Source of the DNA: Pseudoalteromonas sp. 3D05 | Lineage (GTDB): Bacteria > Pseudomonadota > Gammaproteobacteria > Enterobacterales > Alteromonadaceae | Direction: 5' to 3' | DNA length: 40,823 nt | Assembly (NCBI RefSeq): GCF_002723455.1 | Contig: NZ_PDUS01000008.1 | Span: 52,299 to 93,121 of the forward strand | Part shown: positions 24,664-31,936 of the stretch, in pieces | Position numbering within the stretch: position 1 is the stretch's first letter | How the letters are laid out: each line of letters opens with the position of its first letter | Notes under the pieces: model-generated | Seen by the model: only the letters and a program-made list of their open reading frames with translations | Told to the model about the DNA's origin: nothing | Database searches by the model: none | Translations under genes and position numbers: made by a program

Positions 24664-25845
24664 ATGTTTTTTGAAAAAGAAAATAACCTCGCTGTTCTAG
24701 AACGTACGCTAAATAAGTATTGGGATAATGATGATAGGTTACAATTTAAGAATAACTTTGATATTGACGATAATAACTTTAGTCTTTTTGTTGACTCATT
24801 ATCGATAATTAGAGAGGTTTTTAACCAGCCTAAAACTTGGGATACCTTTACTTTAGAACATATGGAGGTATCAACTGAATTAATAAATATATGCAAATAC
24901 TTCAATGAATTGGATACTAATCATGCTCGACACTTACAGAACCCCATAGAAGTATTGTACTTGTGCTGTATAAGGTTATTTTACGAGGTCGATTTCAGAA
25001 GAAATGAAGAACTCGTGTATAGCACTCTTTTCAATGAGCAATCTTTAGAAAAAATAAGAGTTAATGCTGCTAATTATTCAAAAGATGAACATTTCAGTTC
25101 TAACTTCAGAAGAAAAGTGAATGACATAGTATTTTCTGTTCCCTATGATATTTTGAAGAATCTATTCAACTCAAAAGAAATAAAATTATTCTCTGAATTC
25201 GATGAAAAAAATGAGGTTGCCAACTCTACGCTTGGAAAAATTGATTCCTATGCAGATACTATAACCGAAAGAATAAATAAGTTTAATAATGAACTGAACG
25301 AGAAAGAGAAAACCGTAAATAGCTTAAAAGAAACGTTAGATAAACAAGAAACTGCATTTAACTTTGTGGGTTTATATGACGGATTTAATAAACTGTTAAA
25401 AACAAAAATCTTAGAATCTAGGATACTGTTAGGCTCATTGGTTACAATGGGTATCGTTATGATAGTTCCATTATTATGCACTATTTTTGGCTGGCTACCT
25501 GAAAATATACTAAAAGACGAAGAAACAATTCCTCACTTGTTAAAACTAGTTCCATTTATTTCGTTAGAAGTATTACTTATATATTTTTTTAGAGTAATAC
25601 TCCAAAACTATAAATCAGTAAAAGCCCAAATACTTCAAATTGAGCTAAGACAAACACTTTGTCAATTTATTCAAAACTACGCTGATTACTCTAAAGACAT
25701 TAAAAAAGGTGATCCTGCTGTTTTAGAAAAATTTGAAAACCTAATATTTAGTGGGATTATCAGCGATGCTGAAAACCTCCCGAGCACATTTGATGGCATG
25801 GATCAGATAGGTAAACTATTTAGCACACTTAAAGGTAAGGGATAG
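24664..25845 (+). CDS. Membrane coiled-coil protein of unknown function, partner of the putAbiC-like gene
   Basis: 393 residues, not recognised. The N-terminal 200 residues are soluble, acidic and helical. A coiled coil follows (about 195-245, with KEKTVNSLKETLDKQE), then two hydrophobic helices (about 270-290 and 305-325) and a short soluble tail. I use ATG 24664 because AAAGGA is six bases upstream; the open frame before it overlaps the S24 fragment. The stop is one base from the next start, so it is cotranscribed and probably functionally coupled with the abortive-infection-like protein. By analogy with other two-component membrane defence modules it might sense or anchor, but this is speculation. 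The gene is much more AT-rich than its neighbours outside the island. Confidence 0.75.
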   Translation: MFFEKENNLAVLERTLNKYWDNDDRLQFKNNFDIDDNNFSLFVDSLSIIREVFNQPKTWDTFTLEHMEVSTELINICKYFNELDTNHARHLQNPIEVLYLCCIRLFYEVDFRRNEELVYSTLFNEQSLEKIRVNAANYSKDEHFSSNFRRKVNDIVFSVPYDILKNLFNSKEIKLFSEFDEKNEVANSTLGKIDSYADTITERINKFNNELNEKEKTVNSLKETLDKQETAFNFVGLYDGFNKLLKTKILESRILLGSLVTMGIVMIVPLLCTIFGWLPENILKDEETIPHLLKLVPFISLEVLLIYFFRVILQNYKSVKAQILQIELRQTLCQFIQNYADYSKDIKKGDPAVLEKFENLIFSGIISDAENLPSTFDGMDQIGKLFSTLKGKG

Positions 25846-25846
25846 C

Positions 25847-26893
25847 ATGGAAAAGCTCATTAAAAGAATTTGTATAACCGCTGCAATAGCTGCATTAATC
25901 GCTATAGGTACTTTCATCTCTCATTTTGGGTTAGGTTTCGCATCTAATATCGGTAACTGGGGGGCAGTTGGAGATTTTTTTGGCGGTGTACTAAACCCCA
26001 CATTCGCCCTACTCAGCTTAATTTTAATTGCTTATACACTAATGCAAAATAAAAAAGCGCTGGAGCAAAGTGAAAAAGCAATCGAACAAGGCACCAAAGC
26101 TATTGAACAGAATGAAAAAGCACTTCAAGTAAGCAATGAAGAGCTTAGACTAACTCGTGACGAACTTGCCAACTCATCTGATGCATTAAAAGAGCAAGCT
26201 AATCTATTAGCAGTACAGAGCTTTGAAACAACTTTTTTTAATATGTTGGTATTGCATAGACGGTTGATAGATAATTTCTCATACGACTACTCCAGTTCAC
26301 ATGAAAAAATTAGCAAGGAGCTTAATATAGATTTTTATACTGCTGGGAGCAGTAAAGATATGAAACCAGGTGTTTTTTGTGTAAACAGGTTACTCACTGC
26401 TATTCACGAGGCCCATAAAAAAGTAGATAAACCTCAATCAGTTATTGCTACTTTTAATGTATTCTACCGCGAAGAAAATAAAGAGTTTGGGAGTTACTTC
26501 AGAAACCTTTATCAAATTTTAAAATTGATAAAAGATAGCTTTTCAAATATTGCTATACAGAAAAAATACAGCAATATATTAAGAGCTCAATTATCCAACC
26601 AAGAACTATCCCTCTTGCTGCTAAATTGTTTGTGTTCACATGTGGATAATGGTCAATTTAAAAAATTAGTAATTCACTTCGAACTACTCGAACATTTAGA
26701 TATCGCCTACGCTTTAGGTGATGATAACATCGCAACCTTTACAATCAATAATCCAACACTACACTTGACTAGTAATGAAATAGACCAGTACATTTCAACA
26801 GATACCAGCAGTGGCAAACTTATTAAGTCAGCCTTTGGAGAAAACTCTCAAATTATGGATTATTGCAAGTTCAAAAACTGGGTAGACCAGTAA
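25847..26893 (+). CDS. putAbiC-like putative phage abortive infection protein
   Basis: 348 residues. Two N-terminal membrane helices (about 8-28 and 48-64) with the motif NWGAVGDFFGGVLNPTFALL between and within them, then a long coiled coil built of near-repeats (EQSEKAIEQGTKAIEQNEKAL), then a globular domain starting SFETTFFNMLVLHR. This layout and the GDFFGG...NP and FE..FFN.L motifs are those of the putative abortive infection (putAbiC) family. The family is annotated by similarity to lactococcal Abi proteins; the mechanism is not known to me. The Shine-Dalgarno (AAGGTAAGGGA) overlaps the end of the upstream gene. An antiphage role is inferred. Confidence 0.75.
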   Translation: MEKLIKRICITAAIAALIAIGTFISHFGLGFASNIGNWGAVGDFFGGVLNPTFALLSLILIAYTLMQNKKALEQSEKAIEQGTKAIEQNEKALQVSNEELRLTRDELANSSDALKEQANLLAVQSFETTFFNMLVLHRRLIDNFSYDYSSSHEKISKELNIDFYTAGSSKDMKPGVFCVNRLLTAIHEAHKKVDKPQSVIATFNVFYREENKEFGSYFRNLYQILKLIKDSFSNIAIQKKYSNILRAQLSNQELSLLLLNCLCSHVDNGQFKKLVIHFELLEHLDIAYALGDDNIATFTINNPTLHLTSNEIDQYISTDTSSGKLIKSAFGENSQIMDYCKFKNWVDQ

Positions 26894-26897
26894 ACTG

Positions 26898-26920
26898 AAA
26901 GCCCGCATTTAGCGGGCTTT
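26898..26920. terminator. Bidirectional terminator between putAbiC-like gene and the next convergent gene
   Basis: AAAGCCCGC (26898-26906) and GCGGGCTTT (26912-26920) form a perfect 9-bp stem with a five-base loop between two convergent genes. Confidence 0.88.
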
Positions 26921-26937
26921 AAATTATTCAGCGTAGT

Positions 26938-27783
26938 TTACTTACATTTAATTCTTGGTTTCATATCTATTTCTGCTTTTTGAAAGTCTTGCTCATGCGT
27001 AAAATCATGAAGGTGAGCATACTTAATTTCTCTTAAAGGTAATGCAATAAGAAACTTATCCCATTGATCAAAAAGCTCTGCATTAGCTTCTATAGTTTCC
27101 TCAATTTTTTCATCAGAAGCTCCTGATTTTTTTAACTTTTCTTTAATGTCCAGTGTACCTTGCTCATTTATACGTTGAATGACTTCTTTATATGGAGTCA
27201 CCTTTTGCAAAGCTAATGTTTTTTCATCACGATAGCCACTAATTACAGGGAGAATATGTACATCAGTAGTATGAATTTTTGATTGAACTTCATAAATATA
27301 GCCAACGTAAACTTTCCTATCTGACATAGTGAACAGAATTGGCAGACCCTCTGTGATTGAATGCCCGAATAAACGAGAAAAATCAGGGCTATCTGCATCG
27401 GTTAAAAACTCTTCTGCATATAAACTCTCTTTATCATTAAACAAGTAATATATAAATGGAATGATAATACCTAAACATAGCGATATGAGACTGATGTCTA
27501 ACAATGCAACTGTTGAGTTATCTATATTTTTTAGCATGAGTACATTTTTTAAAAACCAATGACCTAAGTCGAATTGAAAATTTAAATGTTCTTCGAGTAA
27601 TGAAGCTAAATAATAAATACATGATGAGAAGATAAAAACTATCAAACCTACAGAGGTAGATTTAAAAAATGTATGATAGCCGTTGCTACGATGCAAAGAA
27701 AAGTGGGTTTTATGCCAGCGGGTTAAAATACTATAGCCAGAAATTCCCAGTACAAATAAGAGTAATACGGTAGGTTTTATCAT
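26938..27783 (-). CDS. Membrane protein of unknown function with LPVISGYRDE motif
   Basis: 281 residues, function not recognised. Three or four N-terminal membrane helices (about 5-20, 42-65, 85-120) precede a cytoplasmic domain. That domain has a small beta-rich part (LFTMSDRKVYVGYIYEV then ILPVISGYRDEKTLALQ, about 150-195) that I believe recurs in hypothetical proteins of many gammaproteobacteria. A charged, Lys/Glu-rich helical tail ends in MKPRIKCK. No Shine-Dalgarno is visible; the ATG follows the terminator of the upstream small gene by only 16 bases, and a TATAAT-like sequence lies just before it. It belongs to the island by position and base composition; a defence or immunity role is possible but unsupported. 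Confidence 0.7.
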   Translation of the reverse strand: MIKPTVLLLFVLGISGYSILTRWHKTHFSLHRSNGYHTFFKSTSVGLIVFIFSSCIYYLASLLEEHLNFQFDLGHWFLKNVLMLKNIDNSTVALLDISLISLCLGIIIPFIYYLFNDKESLYAEEFLTDADSPDFSRLFGHSITEGLPILFTMSDRKVYVGYIYEVQSKIHTTDVHILPVISGYRDEKTLALQKVTPYKEVIQRINEQGTLDIKEKLKKSGASDEKIEETIEANAELFDQWDKFLIALPLREIKYAHLHDFTHEQDFQKAEIDMKPRIKCK

Positions 27784-27798
27784 TTTTATTATACAAAA

Positions 27799-27819
27799 AA
27801 AGCATCTATAAGATGCTTT
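27799..27819 (-). terminator. Terminator of the small island gene
   Basis: AAAGCATCT (27799-27807) and AGATGCTTT (27811-27819) pair across a three-base loop; on the minus strand the stem is followed by seven Ts in total. It lies between the two minus-strand island genes and should limit read-through. Confidence 0.85.
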
Positions 27820-27834
27820 AAATTAGTTAGAAGG

Positions 27835-28026
27835 TTATTGGTTTGAACTTGCTGCTTTTAATTGAGCTTCAACAACTTTACTCTTTCGGAGAGAGTTAAT
27901 GTTAATCCTGAAAGTTTCTGTACCAATCATATCAACTTTAAGCTCATTTTTTTTCATTTCAGATAAAACTTTATCTACTGCTTTTTCAGTCTCAGTGCGA
28001 GACTTGAATAGATTAAATAAACTCAT
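27835..28026 (-). CDS. Small protein of unknown function (63 residues)
   Basis: Starts MSLFNLFKSRTETEKAVDKVLSEMK and is predicted to be mostly helical and charged, with a possible short beta segment (VDMIGTETFRININSLRK). The frame extends six codons upstream, but the ATG at 28026 has AAGGGG seven bases before it. No family recognised. It is the first minus-strand gene of the island and has a perfect palindrome and a 16-bp direct repeat in its upstream region, so it may be tightly regulated. Short length and lone-gene status make it a candidate for a regulator, an anti-repressor or an immunity-type protein; none of these is shown. Confidence 0.6.
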   Translation of the reverse strand: MSLFNLFKSRTETEKAVDKVLSEMKKNELKVDMIGTETFRININSLRKSKVVEAQLKAASSNQ

Positions 28027-28093
28027 ACTAAAGCCCCTTTTCATCTGTAAAACTTAGTGCATCTATACTTGTCTATTATTTTTAATAATAAGC

Positions 28094-28115
28094 TTATTGA
28101 CAGGTATGTCAATAA
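28094..28115. promoter_or_regulatory. Operator-like palindrome TTATTGACA-N4-TGTCAATAA
   Basis: A perfect 9-bp dyad with a 4-bp centre, 68 bp upstream of the small gene at 28026. The symmetry and size fit a dimeric repressor site of the phage or Xre type; each arm also contains a TTGACA -35-like hexamer. The lost N-terminus of the S24 repressor could have been its ligand. Confidence 0.5.
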
Positions 28116-28125
28116 TTTTGGTGTT

Positions 28126-28161
28126 ATATGTGTCTTATGCAGTCCATATGAGTCTTATTCA
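28126..28161. repeat. Two 16-bp direct repeats with a 20-bp period
   Basis: ATATGTGTCTTATGCA (28126-28141) and ATATGAGTCTTATTCA (28146-28161) match at 14 of 16 positions and start 20 bp apart, two helical turns. This could be a protein-binding array such as integrase arm sites or regulator boxes next to the palindrome. Confidence 0.45.
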
Positions 28162-28529
28162 ATACTAATATGCGTTAATGAGAATGCATAAAACAACAAG
28201 TTTACTGGGAGGATTTTAGCTATATAAGCAACAAGAAATTATCACCTCTGACAATAACTTTCACCCTTTCTAACTTTTTCAGTTTACATGTATCAAAACA
28301 TCATGTTGCAGGTTTTGTGTCTTGCTAAGAGTAACCAAAGCCCCTTTGACAGCTAATTACCCCGTAACACCCATAAAAGGTCAAAGTCAGAAAGAATGAC
28401 TTTCATCGATAAAGACTGGCCTGTAAAGCATTCAGAATGGTGCTAAAAACCGCATCAGTGGTAGCCCCACCTTTTTTAATAGCCCATAAATGCCTTGTAT
28501 CTTGTATCGCGCAACTTTCCCGTTTATAT

Positions 28530-28649
28530 CTATAAACTCCTTCGCCCATATGCCATAATCTAAGTAATTAATAAATTTAGTAACTTGGCGGTATTTCAAC
28601 CGTTTCAAGCTAACTTAAAGGGTTTTTAAATGGCTTATCAAGAGCAAAA
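28530..28649 (+). repeat. Right copy of the 120-bp sbcB 5'-end direct repeat (attR-like)
   Basis: Pairs with 24248-24367. It provides the promoter region, ribosome-binding site (AAAGGG) and first codons of the intact sbcB gene. Because it differs from the left copy at about nine positions, it was probably carried in by the element, not made by simple target duplication. Confidence 0.9.
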
Positions 28650-30075
28650 TCAAGCAACTATTTATTGGCACGATTACGAGACGTGGGGGGCGAGTCCACA
28701 AAAGGATAAGCCGAGCCAGTTTGCGGGTATTCGTACCGATCTTGATTTAAATATTATTGGTGAGCCGCTGATTGAATACTGCAAGCCGGTGGCTGATTAC
28801 TTGCCCCACCCTGAGGCCTGTTTGATCACCGGAATTACTCCGCAAGTGGCGATGCAAAAAGGGTTAGTTGAGGCAGACTTTATTGCCAAAGTTCATGCTG
28901 AATTTAGTGTGCCAAATACCTGTGTGGCCGGTTATAACAGTATCCGCTTTGATGACGAAGTAAGCCGTTATAGCTTTTATCGTAACTTTTATGACCCGTA
29001 CGAACGTGAATACAAAAATAATAACAGCCGCTGGGATATTATCGATTTAGTACGCGCGTGTTATGCACTGCGCCCTGAAGGCATTGAGTGGCCGCTCAAA
29101 GAAGATGGTAGTCCGAGTTTTAAGCTAGAACATTTAACTGTTGCCAATGGCATTGAGCACGCCGCTGCGCACGATGCACTATCTGATGTAACTGCAACTA
29201 TTGCCCTTGCTAAACTAATCAAAGAAAAACAGCCTAAGCTATATCAGTTCTTTTTTAGTTTACGCGGTAAAAAAGCCTTAGCAGAACTTGTTGATGTGTT
29301 TAACATGACGCCGCTGGTACACACTTCATCACGCATTCCTGCAACGCAAGGTTGCACTAGTTGGATTGCGCCGATGAGCTTTCACCCAACAAATAAAAAT
29401 GCAGTGGTGTGTTTTAACCTAACTGAAGACCCACAAGTATTACTGGATTTATCGGTAGAAGAACTTCGCACTCGTCTTTATACCAGACGCAGCGAACTTG
29501 GTGAAGATGAATTGCCGGTAGGTTTAAAACTGGTGCATTTAAACAAGTGCCCTATTTTAGCGCCTGCTAAAACATTATTACCTGAAAACGCCGCGCGTTT
29601 AGGCATTGACCGTGAGCAATGCTTAAAGAACTTAGCAATATTAAAAGCTAATCCAAACCTTCGCGATAAAGTCACTGAAGTATTTAACGACAATCCCGAC
29701 TATGGCAAAACCACTAATACCGATTACATGCTCTATGATGGTTTTACCAGCAACGCAGATAAAGCCAAGTTTGCCATCATTCGTGATGCCAGCCCTGAGC
29801 AATTAGCGGGAATGCAGCTTGATTTTGAAGATAAAAAGTTCGATAACTTATTGTTTAAGTATCGCGCTCGTAACTGGCCGCAATCACTTAGCCAAGATGA
29901 ATTGGATCAATGGCGACAGTATTGCCAAAACAAATTAATGCATGGTGAAGATCAGCCCTCGATCAGCGCGCAAGATTTTATGATCACCCTTGAGAACCTG
30001 GCTCATGAACACGATGATAACGAAAAGAATTTAACGATTTTAAAAGCGCTGTATAACTACGCGCAAAGTATGTAG
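28630..30075 (+). CDS. sbcB: Exodeoxyribonuclease I
   Basis: 481 residues, close to E. coli ExoI (475). It degrades single-stranded DNA 3' to 5' and acts with SSB in recombination and repair. The N-terminal DnaQ-like domain has the DEDDh ligands Asp15 and Glu17 (HDYETWG), Asp108 (IRFDDE), His181 and Asp186 (AHDALSDVTAT), at almost the E. coli positions. An SH3-like/extended region and the helical C-terminal domain follow. The first seven codons and the promoter come from the right repeat of the island, so the gene was reconstituted by the insertion. ExoI is a target of several phage inhibitors, which makes its neighbourhood a plausible site for defence genes. Confidence 0.97.
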   Translation: MAYQEQNQATIYWHDYETWGASPQKDKPSQFAGIRTDLDLNIIGEPLIEYCKPVADYLPHPEACLITGITPQVAMQKGLVEADFIAKVHAEFSVPNTCVAGYNSIRFDDEVSRYSFYRNFYDPYEREYKNNNSRWDIIDLVRACYALRPEGIEWPLKEDGSPSFKLEHLTVANGIEHAAAHDALSDVTATIALAKLIKEKQPKLYQFFFSLRGKKALAELVDVFNMTPLVHTSSRIPATQGCTSWIAPMSFHPTNKNAVVCFNLTEDPQVLLDLSVEELRTRLYTRRSELGEDELPVGLKLVHLNKCPILAPAKTLLPENAARLGIDREQCLKNLAILKANPNLRDKVTEVFNDNPDYGKTTNTDYMLYDGFTSNADKAKFAIIRDASPEQLAGMQLDFEDKKFDNLLFKYRARNWPQSLSQDELDQWRQYCQNKLMHGEDQPSISAQDFMITLENLAHEHDDNEKNLTILKALYNYAQSM

Positions 30076-30134
30076 TTTACCTATTACTTATAAACAAACA
30101 ACGCTAGTTTGCAAAACTAGTGACGAGATTTAAG

Positions 30135-30157
30135 GCCGCGATTAGTCGCGGCTTTTT
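30135..30157. terminator. Terminator between sbcB and the convergent ten-gene operon
   Basis: GCCGCGA (30135-30141) pairs with TCGCGGC (30146-30152) over a four-base loop, followed by five Ts on the plus strand. It is close enough to both stop codons to serve both directions. Confidence 0.88.
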
Positions 30158-30160
30158 AAT

Positions 30161-30865
30161 TTAAAATTCAAACTCTAGGGCAAGACGAAAACTGTGATCT
30201 TTTCCTTGTTGGCTAAGCTCGGTGACAAACCCTGCTTCCCACTTGAGTTGTCGCTTTGGAGAAAATCGATGCAGGCCAATAAAACCAGGCCCAATACCCA
30301 AGAAGTCTTCCCCGGCGTATAGCTCTAAAGCAGGCTGAAACTCAGCGCGAAAACGATAGCGATACTGTGCGCGAAACTCAGTTTCCCATTCATTCTTAAT
30401 ATCACCGCCCCATTCATACACTAAAAATGCATTCATGGTGAGGCTAGTACGACCAAACTCCTTTTCCCATAAAAAGCCCGTTGTGGCTTCATAACTGTCT
30501 TTGCCTTCTTGCATTTCAAGTTCGAATAAAGCGCCCCAGTCAGCCCAAAAGCGCCCTTGTTCAACCAACTGCCAACGCAGTTCTAATTCGTAAGCTGAAA
30601 AGCCAAAGTTGCCTTTGTCATCACGCTCTCCAACCGCATAACCTTCCAAACTCATGGTATCGTTAAACGAGCCACCTAAGCCAATTCGTTGGGCTAAAAT
30701 ATTGCCCTTATCGGTTTGATGAGAGATCAAACGCCATTCAAATTCGCGTTCAAATGGTAAAACATAAGGGTGGTAAACTTTATCTACAACTATGCCATCG
30801 GCTCGCACACTAGACGATGTTATAAACAAAAGTGAAGCTAAGCAGCACGCGAGAATAAACCTCAT
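30161..30865 (-). CDS. Outer-membrane beta-barrel protein
   Basis: 234 residues with a signal peptide (MRFILACCLASLLF..., cleavage after VRA). The mature part consists of alternating amphipathic strands rich in aromatic and acidic residues (for example FEWRLISHQ, LRWQLVEQGRFWADWG) and ends in RLALEFEF, a C-terminal aromatic BAM signal. It reads like a small transport or sensor barrel of about ten strands; no family name is certain. The ATG at 30865 overlaps the stop of the upstream membrane-protein gene and has AGGAG five bases before it. It is the last gene of the ten-gene operon and could move the metal or molecule handled by that system across the outer membrane. Confidence 0.8.
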   Translation of the reverse strand: MRFILACCLASLLFITSSSVRADGIVVDKVYHPYVLPFEREFEWRLISHQTDKGNILAQRIGLGGSFNDTMSLEGYAVGERDDKGNFGFSAYELELRWQLVEQGRFWADWGALFELEMQEGKDSYEATTGFLWEKEFGRTSLTMNAFLVYEWGGDIKNEWETEFRAQYRYRFRAEFQPALELYAGEDFLGIGPGFIGLHRFSPKRQLKWEAGFVTELSQQGKDHSFRLALEFEF

Positions 30866-31602
30866 GATGGCTCCTTTTGAGAAAATTGCCGAGTAAATAC
30901 TATGCTGGTGCCAATAAAAACTAAAACCGCAGCAAGATACAGCCATAATGCAGTTTTGCTTGGCGTTGCTTCATAGCCAACTAAAGCCTTTAGCACACGG
31001 CCTAGTTCTGAGTTTTCGACTAGCACTGCACGCCAATCAAAGTAATTGGAGGTAATATTGATCAAATCAATTTGGCTGGCTAAATCTAATGCGATAAGTA
31101 ATTTTGCCGAGGCATTAAAAGCCAAAAATAACATCAGGGGATATACACCAAATCGTGCTCTAACACTGTGCAGTAAAAATAATAGCAACACACCAAAACT
31201 ACCGCAGATCCCGATTCCCAGAGATGTTCCTATAAGCAAAGGTTTTGCTGTGTCAGTGTTATGCCAAAAACCAACCAGATAAATAAAATAGTGACTCAGA
31301 TACAACGCCATAACCGCCACTATTGCAAGTAATGCGAATAAATGTCGCTGCTTACAACTGACAAGTGACGCAACATACACAATGACACACAACAGCATTT
31401 GGCTAAACTCTAGGCCGCGATAATCAAATAACTGGCTCAACCACGCAGCACTTTGTACATAAATAATACTACACAGCAACCCAACAAAAGCGGTGGCTAT
31501 GAGCATTCGCTGGTTTAGTTTTAGCAATGACTGTAACAGCACGAGCAAAATTACGACTGGTAAAAGCTGATTAATACTCATCAACAAACTAGTTATCAGC
31601 AT
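30862..31602 (-). CDS. Polytopic membrane protein, possible divergent FTR1-family permease lacking REXXE
   Basis: 246 residues with about seven hydrophobic helices. The position after the cupredoxin gene and the N-terminal layout (INQLLPVVILLVLLQSLL) recall FTR1/EfeU iron permeases, whose first helix carries REALE; here the aligned residues read NQLLP, and no REXXE appears in a later helix either. So, if related, the iron-binding Glu pair is gone. An unrelated membrane protein is the alternative. The ATG at 31602 has AAGGA seven bases upstream and overlaps the end of the cupredoxin gene by 14 bases. The last helix (about 218-235) is followed by a short basic tail. Confidence 0.6.
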   Translation of the reverse strand: MLITSLLMSINQLLPVVILLVLLQSLLKLNQRMLIATAFVGLLCSIIYVQSAAWLSQLFDYRGLEFSQMLLCVIVYVASLVSCKQRHLFALLAIVAVMALYLSHYFIYLVGFWHNTDTAKPLLIGTSLGIGICGSFGVLLLFLLHSVRARFGVYPLMLFLAFNASAKLLIALDLASQIDLINITSNYFDWRAVLVENSELGRVLKALVGYEATPSKTALWLYLAAVLVFIGTSIVFTRQFSQKEPS

Positions 31603-31936
31603 CAGTCTTTCCTTCTACTAATACTGCGCCACGGGCCGTGTTAGGTGAAAACTCACCAAAAAACTCATAACGTCCAGGGCTTAGTGGCCCGATATAAATC
31701 ACACTACGGCGATTTGGATACAGTACTTTTTCACGATTTAAATCAAAGCTGTCAAACTCTTCTGGCGTACTATCTTGATTTTCAATTAAAAGCTTTAGTT
31801 TAGTATTGGCCGGTACGATGATCTCCGCAGGATAAAAAAGGTGATCTTTTAAAATTAATTTATATTCTTTAGCAACACACGTAAACGGTAATACGCTAAA
31901 TAGCAGCAGGCTAATAAACCCAAAGCAGTTATTCAC
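31589..31936 (-). CDS. Periplasmic EfeO-type cupredoxin-like protein
   Basis: 115 residues from a GTG start. The frame extends 14 codons further, but GTG at 31936 follows AGGAG by six bases and begins a signal peptide (cleavage near CVA/KEY). The mature domain matches the EfeO/cupredoxin_1 pattern: EEFDSFDLNREKV (about 65-77), an IGPLSPGRYEFFGEF segment and NTARG-AVLVEG at the end. It has no His/Cys set for type-1 copper; acidic residues of the EFDS..REK region would bind metal instead, as in proteins that accompany FTR1-type ferrous-iron systems. It overlaps the kinase gene by eight bases. Confidence 0.82.
   Translation of the reverse strand: MNNCFGFISLLLFSVLPFTCVAKEYKLILKDHLFYPAEIIVPANTKLKLLIENQDSTPEEFDSFDLNREKVLYPNRRSVIYIGPLSPGRYEFFGEFSPNTARGAVLVEGKTDADN

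Larger units (their letters stand above)
28027..28629. other. Gene-free right end of the island
   Basis: 603 bp with no supportable gene. It contains the TTATTGACA palindrome and the 20-bp-period repeats described separately, and ends in the right copy of the sbcB repeat. The middle (28200-28500) may hold remnants of element-end sequence, but I recognise nothing. Confidence 0.5.
24248..28649. mobile_element. Accessory island inserted at the 5' end of sbcB
   Basis: About 4.3 kb between two 120-bp direct repeats of the sbcB promoter and start. Genes inside are an S24 fragment, a two-gene membrane/putAbiC-like module, a membrane protein of unknown function and a small protein, all visibly more AT-rich than flanking genes. 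The intact sbcB uses the right-hand repeat as its 5' end. SXT/R391 elements are known to enter the 5' end of prfC and supply a replacement promoter and start; this looks like the same strategy at sbcB. No integrase, excisionase or transposase is present, so it is either a decayed element, one mobilised by another element, or the result of recombination between strains. Confidence 0.7.

Noticed and set aside
27781..27793. Leaderless promoter (TATAAT) for the island membrane protein
   Set aside because: No -35 at the right distance; the hexamer overlaps the tail of a terminator and is probably chance in AT-rich DNA.
24248..28649. Assembly artefact as the cause of the duplicated sbcB 5' end
   Set aside because: The two copies differ at about nine positions and have different flanks, and each leads into a different reading frame, which an assembly error would not produce.
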